20,836 nucleotides of DNA from CAZVAO01 sp964625175 (GCA_964625175.1 CAZVAO010000030.1:1-20836), one strand, 5' to 3'. Shown: positions 1 through 7,698, counted from the stretch's first letter. Translations and numbers: made by a program. The notes: generated from the letters alone by a model not told the origin.

Positions 1-16
1 GTGGATCAACCAAGAC

Positions 17-47
17 ACCAAAAAGGAAGGTCCGCTTTGGACCTTCC
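17..47 (-). terminator. Rho-independent terminator after the RND/selenoprotein operon
   Basis: Read on the minus strand, a perfect 9-bp stem (GGAAGGTCC / GGACCTTCC, 25-33 with 39-47) closes a 5-nt AAAGC loop and is followed by TTTTTGG. It lies 10 nt past the stop codon of the thioredoxin-like gene. It closes the adaptor-permease-selenoprotein transcript and shows that the second half of the TGA-interrupted gene is the true 3' end of that unit. Confidence 0.9.
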
Positions 48-57
48 CTACAATTAT

Positions 58-579
58 TTATTTGATGTTGGCGCGGGCTTGTGCTATATAGTCTAGCATT
101 TCTTCCGCACTTTTCGCACTGCTGAACTCGACGCCTAATGAACGCCCCTCATTGTCAACGAAGTAGACATAGGGGATGTACTGCACCTCACTCATGCTTG
201 CATAAAGATCTTCACTCAATAAGAGATTTGTCATCATTAAGTTGTGACTCTCGACAAGTGTTATGGCCGTCCCGACACTGCGGTAATCGGTTAAAACAGC
301 CACAATCCCGACGTCTTGACCTTCTAATTCTTGTTCTAATAATGCGATTTCAGGCAACTCCTGAATACAGGATGGTCAAGATGTTCCCCAAAGGAATATC
401 ATGTTGACTTCATGCTCCTGCCAAATCGCCTCAGTGACTTCTTCTTCATCAAAATTATACGCTGAGAAGGTGAGTAAATCTTTTCCTAAGGTTTCTCGAG
501 GAGCCACTACTTCTTCCTTACAGGAGGCCAACACCAGAATGCTACAAAGTAGTAAAACAGCTAAGATTGTCTTTTTCAT
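58..579 (-). CDS. TlpA/ResA-like thioredoxin-fold lipoprotein, predicted selenoprotein (UPSC active site)
   Basis: This is one frame of 173 residues with an in-frame TGA at 376-378 (residue 68), read here as selenocysteine. The N-terminus is a lipoprotein signal with lipobox LASC (Cys20), so the protein should be anchored outside the membrane. The active site reads W-G-T-S-U-P-S-C (residues 64-71), where thioredoxin-fold TlpA/ResA proteins have W-x-x-x-C-x-x-C, and continues I-Q-E-L-P-E as family members do. A probable cis-proline follows in the segment Y-I-P-Y-V-Y-F-V-D, before D-N-E-G. The length suits a small TlpA-like protein, and homology continues across the TGA without a frameshift. 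A SECIS-like hairpin follows the TGA. It starts 12 nt after the RND permease stop and is the last gene of that operon. The expected role is extracytoplasmic thiol/disulfide exchange; the substrate is unknown. The alternative is a TGT/TGC to TGA nonsense mutation or sequencing error, which would make it a pseudogene. Confidence 0.82.
349..365 (-). promoter_or_regulatory. Candidate bacterial SECIS hairpin
   Basis: On the minus strand the RNA after the UGA (376-378) folds into a perfect 6-bp stem, UUCAGG (365-360) with CCUGAA (354-349), closing a 5-nt loop AGUUG (359-355). Sixteen nucleotides separate the UGA from the loop, and the second loop base is G followed by U. This matches the general bacterial SECIS description as I recall it: a short stem 16-37 nt after the UGA, with a G among the first two loop bases, recognised by SelB. 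A competing 5-bp stem (372-368 with 363-359) is possible. The stem lies in codons for the conserved I-Q-E-L-P-E segment, so part of it could arise from protein constraint alone. Confidence 0.65.
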
Positions 580-591
580 ATTCTACACTCA

Positions 592-3500
592 CTATTCAAT
601 CAAATTTTTTGGCGCTCTTATTCTCGGTTGCTCAGCTATGCTATAAACAACTGGAATCACAACCAGTGTCAAAACCGTTGAGATCAGCAATCCAAACATC
701 AATGAGATCGCCATCGGTCCAAACAAGTCACTACCTGAGAACAATAAGGGAATCATCCCTATAAACGTGGTCGTTGTACTGAGTATGATGGGTCGAAATC
801 GCTTATCGGTGGCTTTCATACAAGCCTCCACAACGCCCTCACCCTCTGCACGTGTTCGGTTAATGTAATCGATTAGCACAATTGCATTGTTGACCACAAT
901 CCCCATCAAACTAATCATACCCATCAATGCCGTAAACGATAAGGGCTGACCCAGTATAAACAGGCCACAGATGGACCCAATGGCAGAAAGCGGAATGGTT
1001 AGCAGAATGACTAATGGCTGGCGGAAGGAGCGGAATTGGAACAAGAGAATGAGATAGACAAGCACCAAGGCCGTTACGGCTTGAGCCCCCATCTCCCCAA
1101 AATTCTCGTTGATTTTCTCCTGCTCACCTTCGTAGCCCACCTGCACACCCATCGTATTCATATCACGCATTTGCTCATCCAAGGCAGCCATAATATCGCG
1201 CGGTTGGTAGCCTGCTAGCAGATCACTGCTGACCATAATCGTATAATCCCGATCATAGCGATTCAATCCCGGCAATACGGCCGCCAACTGGACATCTGCG
1301 ACATTCTTGAGCAGCGTCTTCATCCCCGTAAAGGAGGATTTAATCCGCAAATTTTCGAGTTCTTCAATACTCTTGATATCGCTTTGCACGTTAATCGTGA
1401 AATCTTCGCCCCGATAGTGCAACACAGAGGCGGCTCGACCACTAAGCGCAATACTGACTTCATTCTGTACATCATACTTCGTTAACCCCATATAGGCGGC
1501 TTTGTTGTTATCTACAATCACATTATATTCATACAGACGCTCTGGAAAATCATCTTCAATATTTGTGCAACCGTCAATCTGATACAGTTTATCCTTAATG
1601 GTGACCGCAACTTCCTCTAAATCGGCGAGGTTATCCCCCGTCAAACGCACCTTAATTGGGTGACCAATGTACTCCGCCAATTCAAGGCGTTTCACAATGG
1701 CCTTACCACCAATAACGTTTTCATCCAACTCTTGCTGTAAAGAGGCTGCTAAGGCTTCCTCATCCTTAAAGCGGTCACTCTTGGAAAAATCTAATTTCAT
1801 CAGGATCTGAGCCGTATTCGCTGTTCGCTTGAAATTAAAGACTGTCGTATAGAATTTCGGTAATCCCCCGCCCAGAGACGTTGTATACTGGGTAACCTCA
1901 GGGTGGTTTTGCAGAATTTCTTCAATTTGATTCGTTACCAGCATCGTTGTAGTAATATCAATATTCTTTTCAGCTGCAATATCGATAAACATCATATCTT
2001 TATCCGCGTAAGGGAAGAATTGAAGTGGAATATTCATTGCCAATACTGCCGTTCCAGCAATCATGACCAGCACAATCATAATCATGGCGCGTTTCTTTTC
2101 CATTGCTCTTTGGAGCATCTTATCGAAATACAAACGAATCTTGGTAAACCGATCAAATTGCTGTCCGCCTGGCTTGAAGAAAATATAAGCCATGGTGGGG
2201 GTTACAAATAATGCTACCAGATAAGAAGCGGATAAGGCGATGATAATGATAATGGGCAAAGATATGACAAATTCAGCGGCAACGGATTGCATCCACAGGA
2301 AAGGTGTGAAAGCAGCGATGGTCGTCAGCGTAGACGTTAATACAGGAATCGCCACTTCTTTAACGCCATTTATACAGGCGTCAAGCCGCTCCTGGCCATC
2401 ATCAAGACACAACTGGATGGCATCACTGACAACGATGGCATTATCGACTAGCATCCCCAAGGCAATAATGAGTGCGGCGATCGAGATGGTATGCAACTCC
2501 ACTCCAAAGAGCACCATCATACCAAAGGTTGTGAAAATCGACAGCGGAATCGCCGTTGAAACAATAATAGCATTGCGTAGTCCCATACCAAAGAAGACCA
2601 CTATGATGACAAATATGACCCCTTGCAATAAATTCATCGCAAAGCTATTGACTGATTTCTTAACATCTGCCGGCTGATCCAGCACCTTGTGTATATTCAA
2701 GCCCGCTGGCAAATCGGCCATAAATTGATCAACGATTTTATCAACTTCTTGCCCCGTTTGAACGACGTTGGTATTCTTTTCAAAGAAACCCGTCAATAAC
2801 ACCGCATTCTCACCATTATGTTTGATGCGGTACATATCGTCAGCGGTGATCATCTCTACGGTTGCAATATCCCGCAAACGCAAAATAACCCCGTTGTCCA
2901 TGGAGACCCCGATGACTAGATTGCTGATGTCCTCCATATCTATGAAGTTGCCATCCGTTTTGACGTTGATTTTACCTTCATCGCTGTTGATGGTTCCTGA
3001 GGGAATCTCAATATTTTGCCCTTTGATCAGCTGCACAATATCATTAAGCGACAAATTATATTGATTTAACAATCGGTAATCCACATTGATGATGACTTCT
3101 TTATCTTGCTTGCCCTCAATATCAAAACGGGTAAGCCCTTCAACCTTCCCCAGTTGACGGCCTAAACTTTCTGCAAAACTATTGAGCTCTTCATAGGAAT
3201 AGTCGTTCCCTGTAAGCGCCAAGATAATACCAGCAGTCTCCGTAATTTCTGTGTTAACATCAATCTGACAACAACCGGATGGCAATGTGGCTTGGAGATC
3301 TGTCAATCTGCGTCGCAACTCGTCCCAGGTCTTGTCCACATCTAAATCATATTCCATCCGCACCTGAACAATGGCATAACTATTATAAATATAAGCCGCA
3401 CTATAGGAATATTTCTCTATTTCTGCCACTTCATCTTCAATAGGTTGTACCACCAAGCGGTCGATATCCGCGGGAGCGGCACCAGGATAGACGACGGTCA

Positions 3501-3642
3501 GAACGGCGATTGCCATCCCACCATCTGGCATCTCATTGCGGGGCATAACAGAATAACCATACATCCCTGCAATGGCCACCATCGCCACCATAAATAAGGT
3601 AATGCGACGATATTTAATGACAGTACGCCAAATATTTAGCAT
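592..3642 (-). CDS. RND-family efflux permease (AcrB/HAE-like)
   Basis: This 1016-residue inner-membrane transporter has the RND layout: TM1 near residues 12-32, a large extracytoplasmic domain to about 335, a TM2-6 block (about 337-490), a second large loop, and a TM8-12 block from about 860. The TM4 motif is G-M-L-V-D400-N401, where AcrB has D-D. In TM10 the segment G-I-V-V-N918-N has Asn where AcrB has its relay Lys. Only one of the three AcrB proton-relay residues is therefore kept, as in several other RND branches. Adjacent cysteines C124-C125 sit in the first porter region, outside the membrane. It starts 11 nt after the adaptor gene with a G-rich RBS (GGGGGGG). Export of a hydrophobic or amphiphilic compound driven by an ion gradient is inferred. 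No TolC-type outer-membrane gene is in the window, consistent with a monoderm host. Confidence 0.95.
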   Translation of the reverse strand: MLNIWRTVIKYRRITLFMVAMVAIAGMYGYSVMPRNEMPDGGMAIAVLTVVYPGAAPADIDRLVVQPIEDEVAEIEKYSYSAAYIYNSYAIVQVRMEYDLDVDKTWDELRRRLTDLQATLPSGCCQIDVNTEITETAGIILALTGNDYSYEELNSFAESLGRQLGKVEGLTRFDIEGKQDKEVIINVDYRLLNQYNLSLNDIVQLIKGQNIEIPSGTINSDEGKINVKTDGNFIDMEDISNLVIGVSMDNGVILRLRDIATVEMITADDMYRIKHNGENAVLLTGFFEKNTNVVQTGQEVDKIVDQFMADLPAGLNIHKVLDQPADVKKSVNSFAMNLLQGVIFVIIVVFFGMGLRNAIIVSTAIPLSIFTTFGMMVLFGVELHTISIAALIIALGMLVDNAIVVSDAIQLCLDDGQERLDACINGVKEVAIPVLTSTLTTIAAFTPFLWMQSVAAEFVISLPIIIIIALSASYLVALFVTPTMAYIFFKPGGQQFDRFTKIRLYFDKMLQRAMEKKRAMIMIVLVMIAGTAVLAMNIPLQFFPYADKDMMFIDIAAEKNIDITTTMLVTNQIEEILQNHPEVTQYTTSLGGGLPKFYTTVFNFKRTANTAQILMKLDFSKSDRFKDEEALAASLQQELDENVIGGKAIVKRLELAEYIGHPIKVRLTGDNLADLEEVAVTIKDKLYQIDGCTNIEDDFPERLYEYNVIVDNNKAAYMGLTKYDVQNEVSIALSGRAASVLHYRGEDFTINVQSDIKSIEELENLRIKSSFTGMKTLLKNVADVQLAAVLPGLNRYDRDYTIMVSSDLLAGYQPRDIMAALDEQMRDMNTMGVQVGYEGEQEKINENFGEMGAQAVTALVLVYLILLFQFRSFRQPLVILLTIPLSAIGSICGLFILGQPLSFTALMGMISLMGIVVNNAIVLIDYINRTRAEGEGVVEACMKATDKRFRPIILSTTTTFIGMIPLLFSGSDLFGPMAISLMFGLLISTVLTLVVIPVVYSIAEQPRIRAPKNLIE

Positions 3643-3653
3643 ATCAAGCCCCC

Positions 3654-4859
3654 CTATTTACCAATGATTGAAACTTGGTCGCCAGGTTTGACTTCGCCAG
3701 CATTCGCAATAATCATTTGGTCGCCAACATTCAAGCCGGTGACAAAGACCATATTGCCATGGGATTCGCCTAATACAACCGATTTGCGTACAACGATATT
3801 CTCTTCCACCGTATAAACAAAATTTTCGCCGGAGAACATGATGCTCGTAATCGGAATCCAAATCCCCGTACTATCACCCACACTAATGGCGACTTCGGCG
3901 ATCATCCCCATACGGAATTCCCCTTCGAGTAGCACGATCTCAGCGTCATAGGTGAGGGTGTCCATATTGGGAATCTCCGAGATTAAAGTCACAACGCCTT
4001 CCACAACTTGATCCCCGACCGCTACCATGGCATGCTGACCGATGGCAACTAGATCCACTTCTTTTTGTGGCAAGCCCACATTAATGACCTGATTAGTGCT
4101 CCTTACGACGACGACTGGATAACCGGGCGGCACGAGCTCTCCTTCATTGTAGAGGATTTCCGCTACATAACCGTTGATCCCCGAGATCAAAGCGGCCTCA
4201 CGGTATTGTTTGGTCTGATATTGGTAATTTGTTAGGCTTTGTTGATAGACGGCACGTGCCGATTCGATGTCCTCTTGGCGTGCACCATTTGAAACCTGAT
4301 TGTACATGGCCTGCGCCTGCTCCAGCTCGGATTGGCGGATATCCACCTCTAACTTGACACCCTCATACTGGCTTGTGGATATGGCCCCCGCCTCGTAGAG
4401 CTGCCCAAGTCGAACATAATTGTCATTCGCATAGTTATAGGCATCTTCAGCCTTTTGAAGATTGAGGGCTGCGGTACGTCGTTCGTCATCCGTTGCGCCC
4501 GCAATTGCCTTGTCATACTGGGCTTTAGCCGCTTCCATTTGGGCTTGTGCTCCATTGACAGCTAAGAGTGAATCGCTCGTATCGAGCTTCGCTAAAATAG
4601 CCCCACTACTGACTTGATCACCCTTCTTAACACGCAATTCGCTGAGAATTCCGCCGCTCTTATAACTGTATTTCACCAAATCATCCGCAGTGATCGTTCC
4701 GACATAATTAAGTATGGTGTCTTTTGTCTCCTCAGCTAGCACCTGTACTTGTACGGGCCGAATCACCTTTTGATTGGCGTCATCGAGCTTTGAAACACAA
4801 CCCCCGAGGAGCAAAACCCCGATCAGCATGATATTAAATAAAGTCAGTGATTTTTTCAT
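3654..4859 (-). CDS. RND efflux adaptor (HlyD/AcrA-type membrane fusion lipoprotein)
   Basis: The predicted 401-residue protein has a lipoprotein signal with lipobox LGGC (Cys21), so it should be tethered to the outer face of the membrane. A first half-lipoyl segment (T-I-L-N-Y-V-G-T-I, then K-K-G-D-Q-V-S-S-G) is followed by a long Ala/Gln/Glu-rich helical hairpin (about residues 80-185). The second lipoyl half (I-S-G-I-N-G-Y-V-A, E-G-E-L-V-P-P-G) and beta-barrel and membrane-proximal domains come next. I chose ATG 4859 rather than GTG 4868 because GCGGAG lies at good distance from the ATG, while the GTG touches the RBS. It is the first gene of the adaptor-permease-selenoprotein unit. The 71 nt upstream show no terminator, so read-through from the GNAT gene is possible. 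The adaptor should couple to the downstream permease; the substrate is unknown. Confidence 0.93.
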   Translation of the reverse strand: MKKSLTLFNIMLIGVLLLGGCVSKLDDANQKVIRPVQVQVLAEETKDTILNYVGTITADDLVKYSYKSGGILSELRVKKGDQVSSGAILAKLDTSDSLLAVNGAQAQMEAAKAQYDKAIAGATDDERRTAALNLQKAEDAYNYANDNYVRLGQLYEAGAISTSQYEGVKLEVDIRQSELEQAQAMYNQVSNGARQEDIESARAVYQQSLTNYQYQTKQYREAALISGINGYVAEILYNEGELVPPGYPVVVVRSTNQVINVGLPQKEVDLVAIGQHAMVAVGDQVVEGVVTLISEIPNMDTLTYDAEIVLLEGEFRMGMIAEVAISVGDSTGIWIPITSIMFSGENFVYTVEENIVVRKSVVLGESHGNMVFVTGLNVGDQMIIANAGEVKPGDQVSIIGK

Positions 4860-4930
4860 TTTCGACACTCCGCTCTCGTATGAATTAAAAATAGATTTTA
4901 TGTCGCAATATTGACCGCTATTTGAGCCGT

Positions 4931-5779
4931 CTACACCACGCTAGCTAAATCGCATATTAAATATTCCTGCCGCATGAAACGCTGAAATCCTACGTTGCGC
5001 AATAATCGCTGCAACTCCTGGTCAGGTGCGTTAACATTGATCATGTATTGATCTCCTGCCGCTTTGCCTACCCAGGCCAGCAAGGCCTGCCCAATTGCCC
5101 AATAATCTTGGTTTTCTTCGATCAATAATCGATAATAGACCAATGGCGCCTCGTTGCTGTAGGCGAGCAGTCCGATAGGATGCTGGCGGTCATAGCAGGC
5201 AACCCAATTCAAGTTGCGCCTTAATAATACCTCGCGCCTTAGCGACCACACCACCGCCCGCTCTTTCTGATCATCCAATTGGTGCCAAATCGCGGCCGCT
5301 TCAGAACTGGCGACTGAGCGGCAGCGCCATAATTCCACTGTACCCGCCTTAACAGCCCCACTAAGTTGATAAGAATCAAGTAAACAGTATCGCCTGAAAC
5401 CATATGTCCGGTATAAATGACGGGCAACTTGGTTCTGTAACAAAACTTCGAGTCCCATCTGAACCATGCCAACCTGCTTGGCAAGCTGCAGTATATGCTC
5501 TAGTACTATTTTACCATATCCACACCCACGATAGGGCGGACAAATCCCTAAAGAATAAAGCCAACACACGTCATCGCCCCGTGCTACTAAAGCAAAACCG
5601 ACTGGCTCATCGGCAATCCATAAGACGGCCGACAATTGATTATCAATATTCATATAGGTAAAGGTTTCATTCAGGCTCGTTAAATCATGCGTCGTTGGCC
5701 AAAAGTAATCGCTATATACCTCATTGAACAGCGTTACAAATCTAGCCCGATCAATAGTCTCTAAACTGGTTATCCGCAT
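4931..5779 (-). CDS. GNAT acetyltransferase with two tandem domains
   Basis: This 282-residue cytoplasmic protein has an N-terminal GNAT domain (about residues 1-150). Its acetyl-CoA loop R-G-C-G-Y-G (84-89) follows the beta4 segment W-L-Y-S-L-G-I, and the C-terminal part reads N-Q-V-A-R-H-L-Y-R-T-Y-G-F, a typical GNAT ending. The second half (about 160-282) keeps a weak GNAT-like pattern (L-L-R-N-V-G-F-Q-R near the end) but no clear R/Q-x-x-G-x-G/A loop, so it is probably a degenerate substrate-side domain. It begins 8 nt after yacP with an AGGA RBS six bases before the ATG and is surely cotranscribed with yacP. The acceptor substrate cannot be predicted. Confidence 0.85.
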   Translation of the reverse strand: MRITSLETIDRARFVTLFNEVYSDYFWPTTHDLTSLNETFTYMNIDNQLSAVLWIADEPVGFALVARGDDVCWLYSLGICPPYRGCGYGKIVLEHILQLAKQVGMVQMGLEVLLQNQVARHLYRTYGFRRYCLLDSYQLSGAVKAGTVELWRCRSVASSEAAAIWHQLDDQKERAVVWSLRREVLLRRNLNWVACYDRQHPIGLLAYSNEAPLVYYRLLIEENQDYWAIGQALLAWVGKAAGDQYMINVNAPDQELQRLLRNVGFQRFMRQEYLICDLASVV

Positions 5780-5787
5780 ACCAATTC

Positions 5788-6327
5788 CTACTTTCTATTA
5801 TGACTACGCCTTAGTTTCTCCAGTTCAGCAAGGATGTCCCTTTCTACGCGATCCTGTAGGGAATGGCCGATGCTGCCGTCTTGATTGGTGTATTTACTTT
5901 TGCGAATCTGTTTTTTAGTTTGGGCAACGTCAATCCATAACTCCCGGGCTGAAACTCGAATAGCCCCCTGTGATAATACATAATATTGCTGTTCTTTATC
6001 AGAGGTCGCGACGCGCAACGTGTAGAGATTCCCCAAGTCATAGGCCATCTGTTCAATATAGGTGTCTGCCGTTTCATGGCTACCCGTATAAACCACCACC
6101 GTATTGCGATCGTAGTTCAAAATACTGCCAGCATTGTCCCGCACTTGGTGGGCATCGAAAACAATGACCAATTGCCAACCTTTAAAACCAACATAATCAG
6201 CTAGATGTTCAATCAGCTGCTTACGTGCGTCACTCATATTCTGTGCAAGAATGCTTTTGAGTTCTAGATTACCATGGATGACATTGTACCCGTCAACTAT
6301 GAGAATATCGTTTTTTCTCTTTTCCAT
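5788..6327 (-). CDS. yacP: YacP-like NYN-domain endoribonuclease (Rae1 family)
   Basis: The 179-residue protein matches the YacP/NYN (PIN-like) nuclease pattern throughout: D-I-L-I-V-D12-G-Y-N-V-I, V-I-V-F-D58-A-H, H-E-T-A-D88, V-A-T-S-D110, and S-A-R-E-L. The acidic residues are the expected metal-binding positions. The Bacillus subtilis homologue (Rae1) is a ribosome-associated endonuclease that cleaves certain mRNAs; the same role here is inference. The reading frame is open further upstream, but ATG 6327 is the start because the extra codons would lie in a terminator hairpin and the NYN core begins right after this Met. The RBS is weak (GAGAGAG). It heads a pair with the tandem GNAT gene 8 nt downstream. 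No promoter fits between the terminator and the ATG, so expression may need read-through. Confidence 0.88.
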   Translation of the reverse strand: MEKRKNDILIVDGYNVIHGNLELKSILAQNMSDARKQLIEHLADYVGFKGWQLVIVFDAHQVRDNAGSILNYDRNTVVVYTGSHETADTYIEQMAYDLGNLYTLRVATSDKEQQYYVLSQGAIRVSARELWIDVAQTKKQIRKSKYTNQDGSIGHSLQDRVERDILAELEKLRRSHNRK

Positions 6328-6340
6328 TATTTCTCTCTCT

Positions 6341-6368
6341 ATATAAAAACGGGCGGCATGCTCCGCCC
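6341..6368 (-). terminator. GC-rich terminator/attenuator immediately upstream of yacP
   Basis: The minus strand reads GGGCGG, loop AGCATG, CCGCCC, then GTTTTTATAT: a perfect 6-bp all-GC stem plus U-tract. It lies 30 nt after the stop of the QW-motif gene and ends 13 nt before the yacP ATG. It should end the upstream transcript, or set the fraction that reads on into yacP. Confidence 0.8.
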
Positions 6369-6397
6369 TATGCCACAAAATTAATCCGCATTCGTCA

Positions 6398-7210
6398 TTA
6401 GGTCATTAATTTATATTTTTGTAAGATCATTAAAGTGTCTAAGGTAAATGAAGCGTTCCAGTGTGGTAATTTCGGATAGGGATTCGGATAGGTTCCCTCT
6501 TGAAGCACATCTAGTAATTGATCCAACTCTTGTTGCAACACTTTGATGGGTACTTCCGGAATCAGCCAATGCCAGTAGCGGCTGAACAGTGGGTAATGTG
6601 CTCGATTAGCAGCCAAAAAATCGGGTAGTTTACGCAGAAGGTACTGAATTGCCGGCGCTGCTTCCCCGTGTTGTGCATACTGAAATTGATAGTAGGGATA
6701 TTCATAGATTGCAATATCCTGACCCAATGTATACTGCTTAGCTAAGTTCTTGATGGATTCGGGAATCTCAAAATTGTTTGAGCCCTTGATGTGAAGCAGC
6801 ATCCCACTGATTGAAAATGAACGCCAAGGATCTGGTTTCAGCCACCACGGTTGTGCAAAGTAGTTTTCACAACTGGCTGGGGGGTGTTTAATGATGCCTT
6901 CTTCAGTAATCTGGTGTTGAAACCAGTAGGAGATATCTTCAATGATTGAACTCTTTGGGGCGTTGAGCATATCGACATAAAACAATGCCGTTTCCGTAGC
7001 GATCCCACTACTCATGGGACACAGGATATCCTGCTCTAAGCCGTTGCCAAAACCTCCATCATAATTCTGATAGATTCGTAATGCATCAAGACACTTGTGT
7101 TGCGTAACCGTTCCCTCAAAAATATAGTCAAAGATTAAACGCTCAAATAAGCGCCCCTCTTTGAAGATTCCCGGTCTACAAATATTACCTAATTCCGCTA
7201 ATTGCATCAT
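6398..7210 (-). CDS. Uncharacterised protein with terpene-cyclase/prenyltransferase-like (QW) motif
   Basis: This 270-residue soluble protein has no signal peptide. Residues 47-61 carry Y-Q-N-Y-D-G-G-F-G-N-G-L-E-Q-D, a QW-type motif as in alpha/alpha-barrel terpene cyclases and prenyltransferase beta subunits. It is followed by S-S-G-I-A-T-E-T-A-L, which matches a family of short bacterial proteins annotated only as prenyltransferase-like. A second conserved stretch is W-W-L-K-P-D-P-W-R-S-F-S-I-S-G near residues 120-135. The catalytic Asp-rich motif of squalene-hopene cyclases (DxDD) is not visible, so true cyclase activity is doubtful. Its ATG overlaps the TGA of the upstream GNAT gene (ATGA), which implies translational coupling. 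The function is unknown. Confidence 0.8.
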   Translation of the reverse strand: MMQLAELGNICRPGIFKEGRLFERLIFDYIFEGTVTQHKCLDALRIYQNYDGGFGNGLEQDILCPMSSGIATETALFYVDMLNAPKSSIIEDISYWFQHQITEEGIIKHPPASCENYFAQPWWLKPDPWRSFSISGMLLHIKGSNNFEIPESIKNLAKQYTLGQDIAIYEYPYYQFQYAQHGEAAPAIQYLLRKLPDFLAANRAHYPLFSRYWHWLIPEVPIKVLQQELDQLLDVLQEGTYPNPYPKLPHWNASFTLDTLMILQKYKLMT

Positions 7211-7698
7211 TCTTTCACCACCTTACAGCTCATTAATTTCTCAAAGCGATAACTCTGGACTTGCATCCCCATGGACTGGTAAAATGCGACCGCCTTCTTA
7301 TTCATGTGCAAAACATTAAGCTCTATAGCACTGACACATTCACGCCGAGCGGTTTCCTCAATGTGGGCGAAGAGCAACTTCCCAAGACCTTGGTGCCAAT
7401 AGCTACTTAAAATGGCCATTTGATCGATGAGGAGATAGCGACGTTCTTGTAAGAGATCATTGCCCGGATTGGTCTTTATCTCTAAAATCGCATATCCAAC
7501 AATTTTATTGTAATCCTCAACCACAATGATTTGATGCTTTTTACTGATCAACAAAACATTGTAGTAGGCTTGATCAATACTATTCTGAAAGCAATCGTTA
7601 AATAAATCAGCCCTTTCTTGCACATGAAACGCGTGCAACTGCTGATTGATGATCTGGATATCTGGGAAATCTTGTTGGCGCGCATATCGGATATTCAT
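7207..7698 (-). CDS. GNAT family N-acetyltransferase
   Basis: This 163-residue single-domain GNAT opens with I-R-Y-A-R-Q-Q-D-F-P-D-I and carries H-A-F-H-V-Q-E-R-A-D-L-F (22-33), common in this subgroup. The acetyl-CoA loop is H-Q-G-L-G-K (102-107), and N-K-K-A-V-A-F-Y-Q-S-M-G-M closes the fold. The ATG is preceded by GAGGG with a 6-nt spacer. It lies beyond the pyrG terminator, so the roughly 180 nt between that terminator and its ATG should hold its promoter, but I saw no good -35/-10 pair there. It overlaps the next gene by 4 nt. The acceptor substrate is unknown; coupling to the QW-motif gene suggests a shared pathway. Confidence 0.88.
   Translation of the reverse strand: MNIRYARQQDFPDIQIINQQLHAFHVQERADLFNDCFQNSIDQAYYNVLLISKKHQIIVVEDYNKIVGYAILEIKTNPGNDLLQERRYLLIDQMAILSSYWHQGLGKLLFAHIEETARRECVSAIELNVLHMNKKAVAFYQSMGMQVQSYRFEKLMSCKVVKE

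Noticed and set aside
58..357. Separate 99-residue protein starting at 357
   Set aside because: Its 'start' is a TTG inside the conserved active-site helix, just after the U-P-S-C site. It is the C-terminal part of the 58-579 gene, in the same frame as the lipoprotein N-terminus.
2240..2677. 145-codon plus-strand ORF inside the RND permease gene
   Set aside because: It lies antisense to strongly conserved RND transmembrane coding sequence and encodes low-complexity Ser/Thr/Ile-rich protein. It is a shadow frame.
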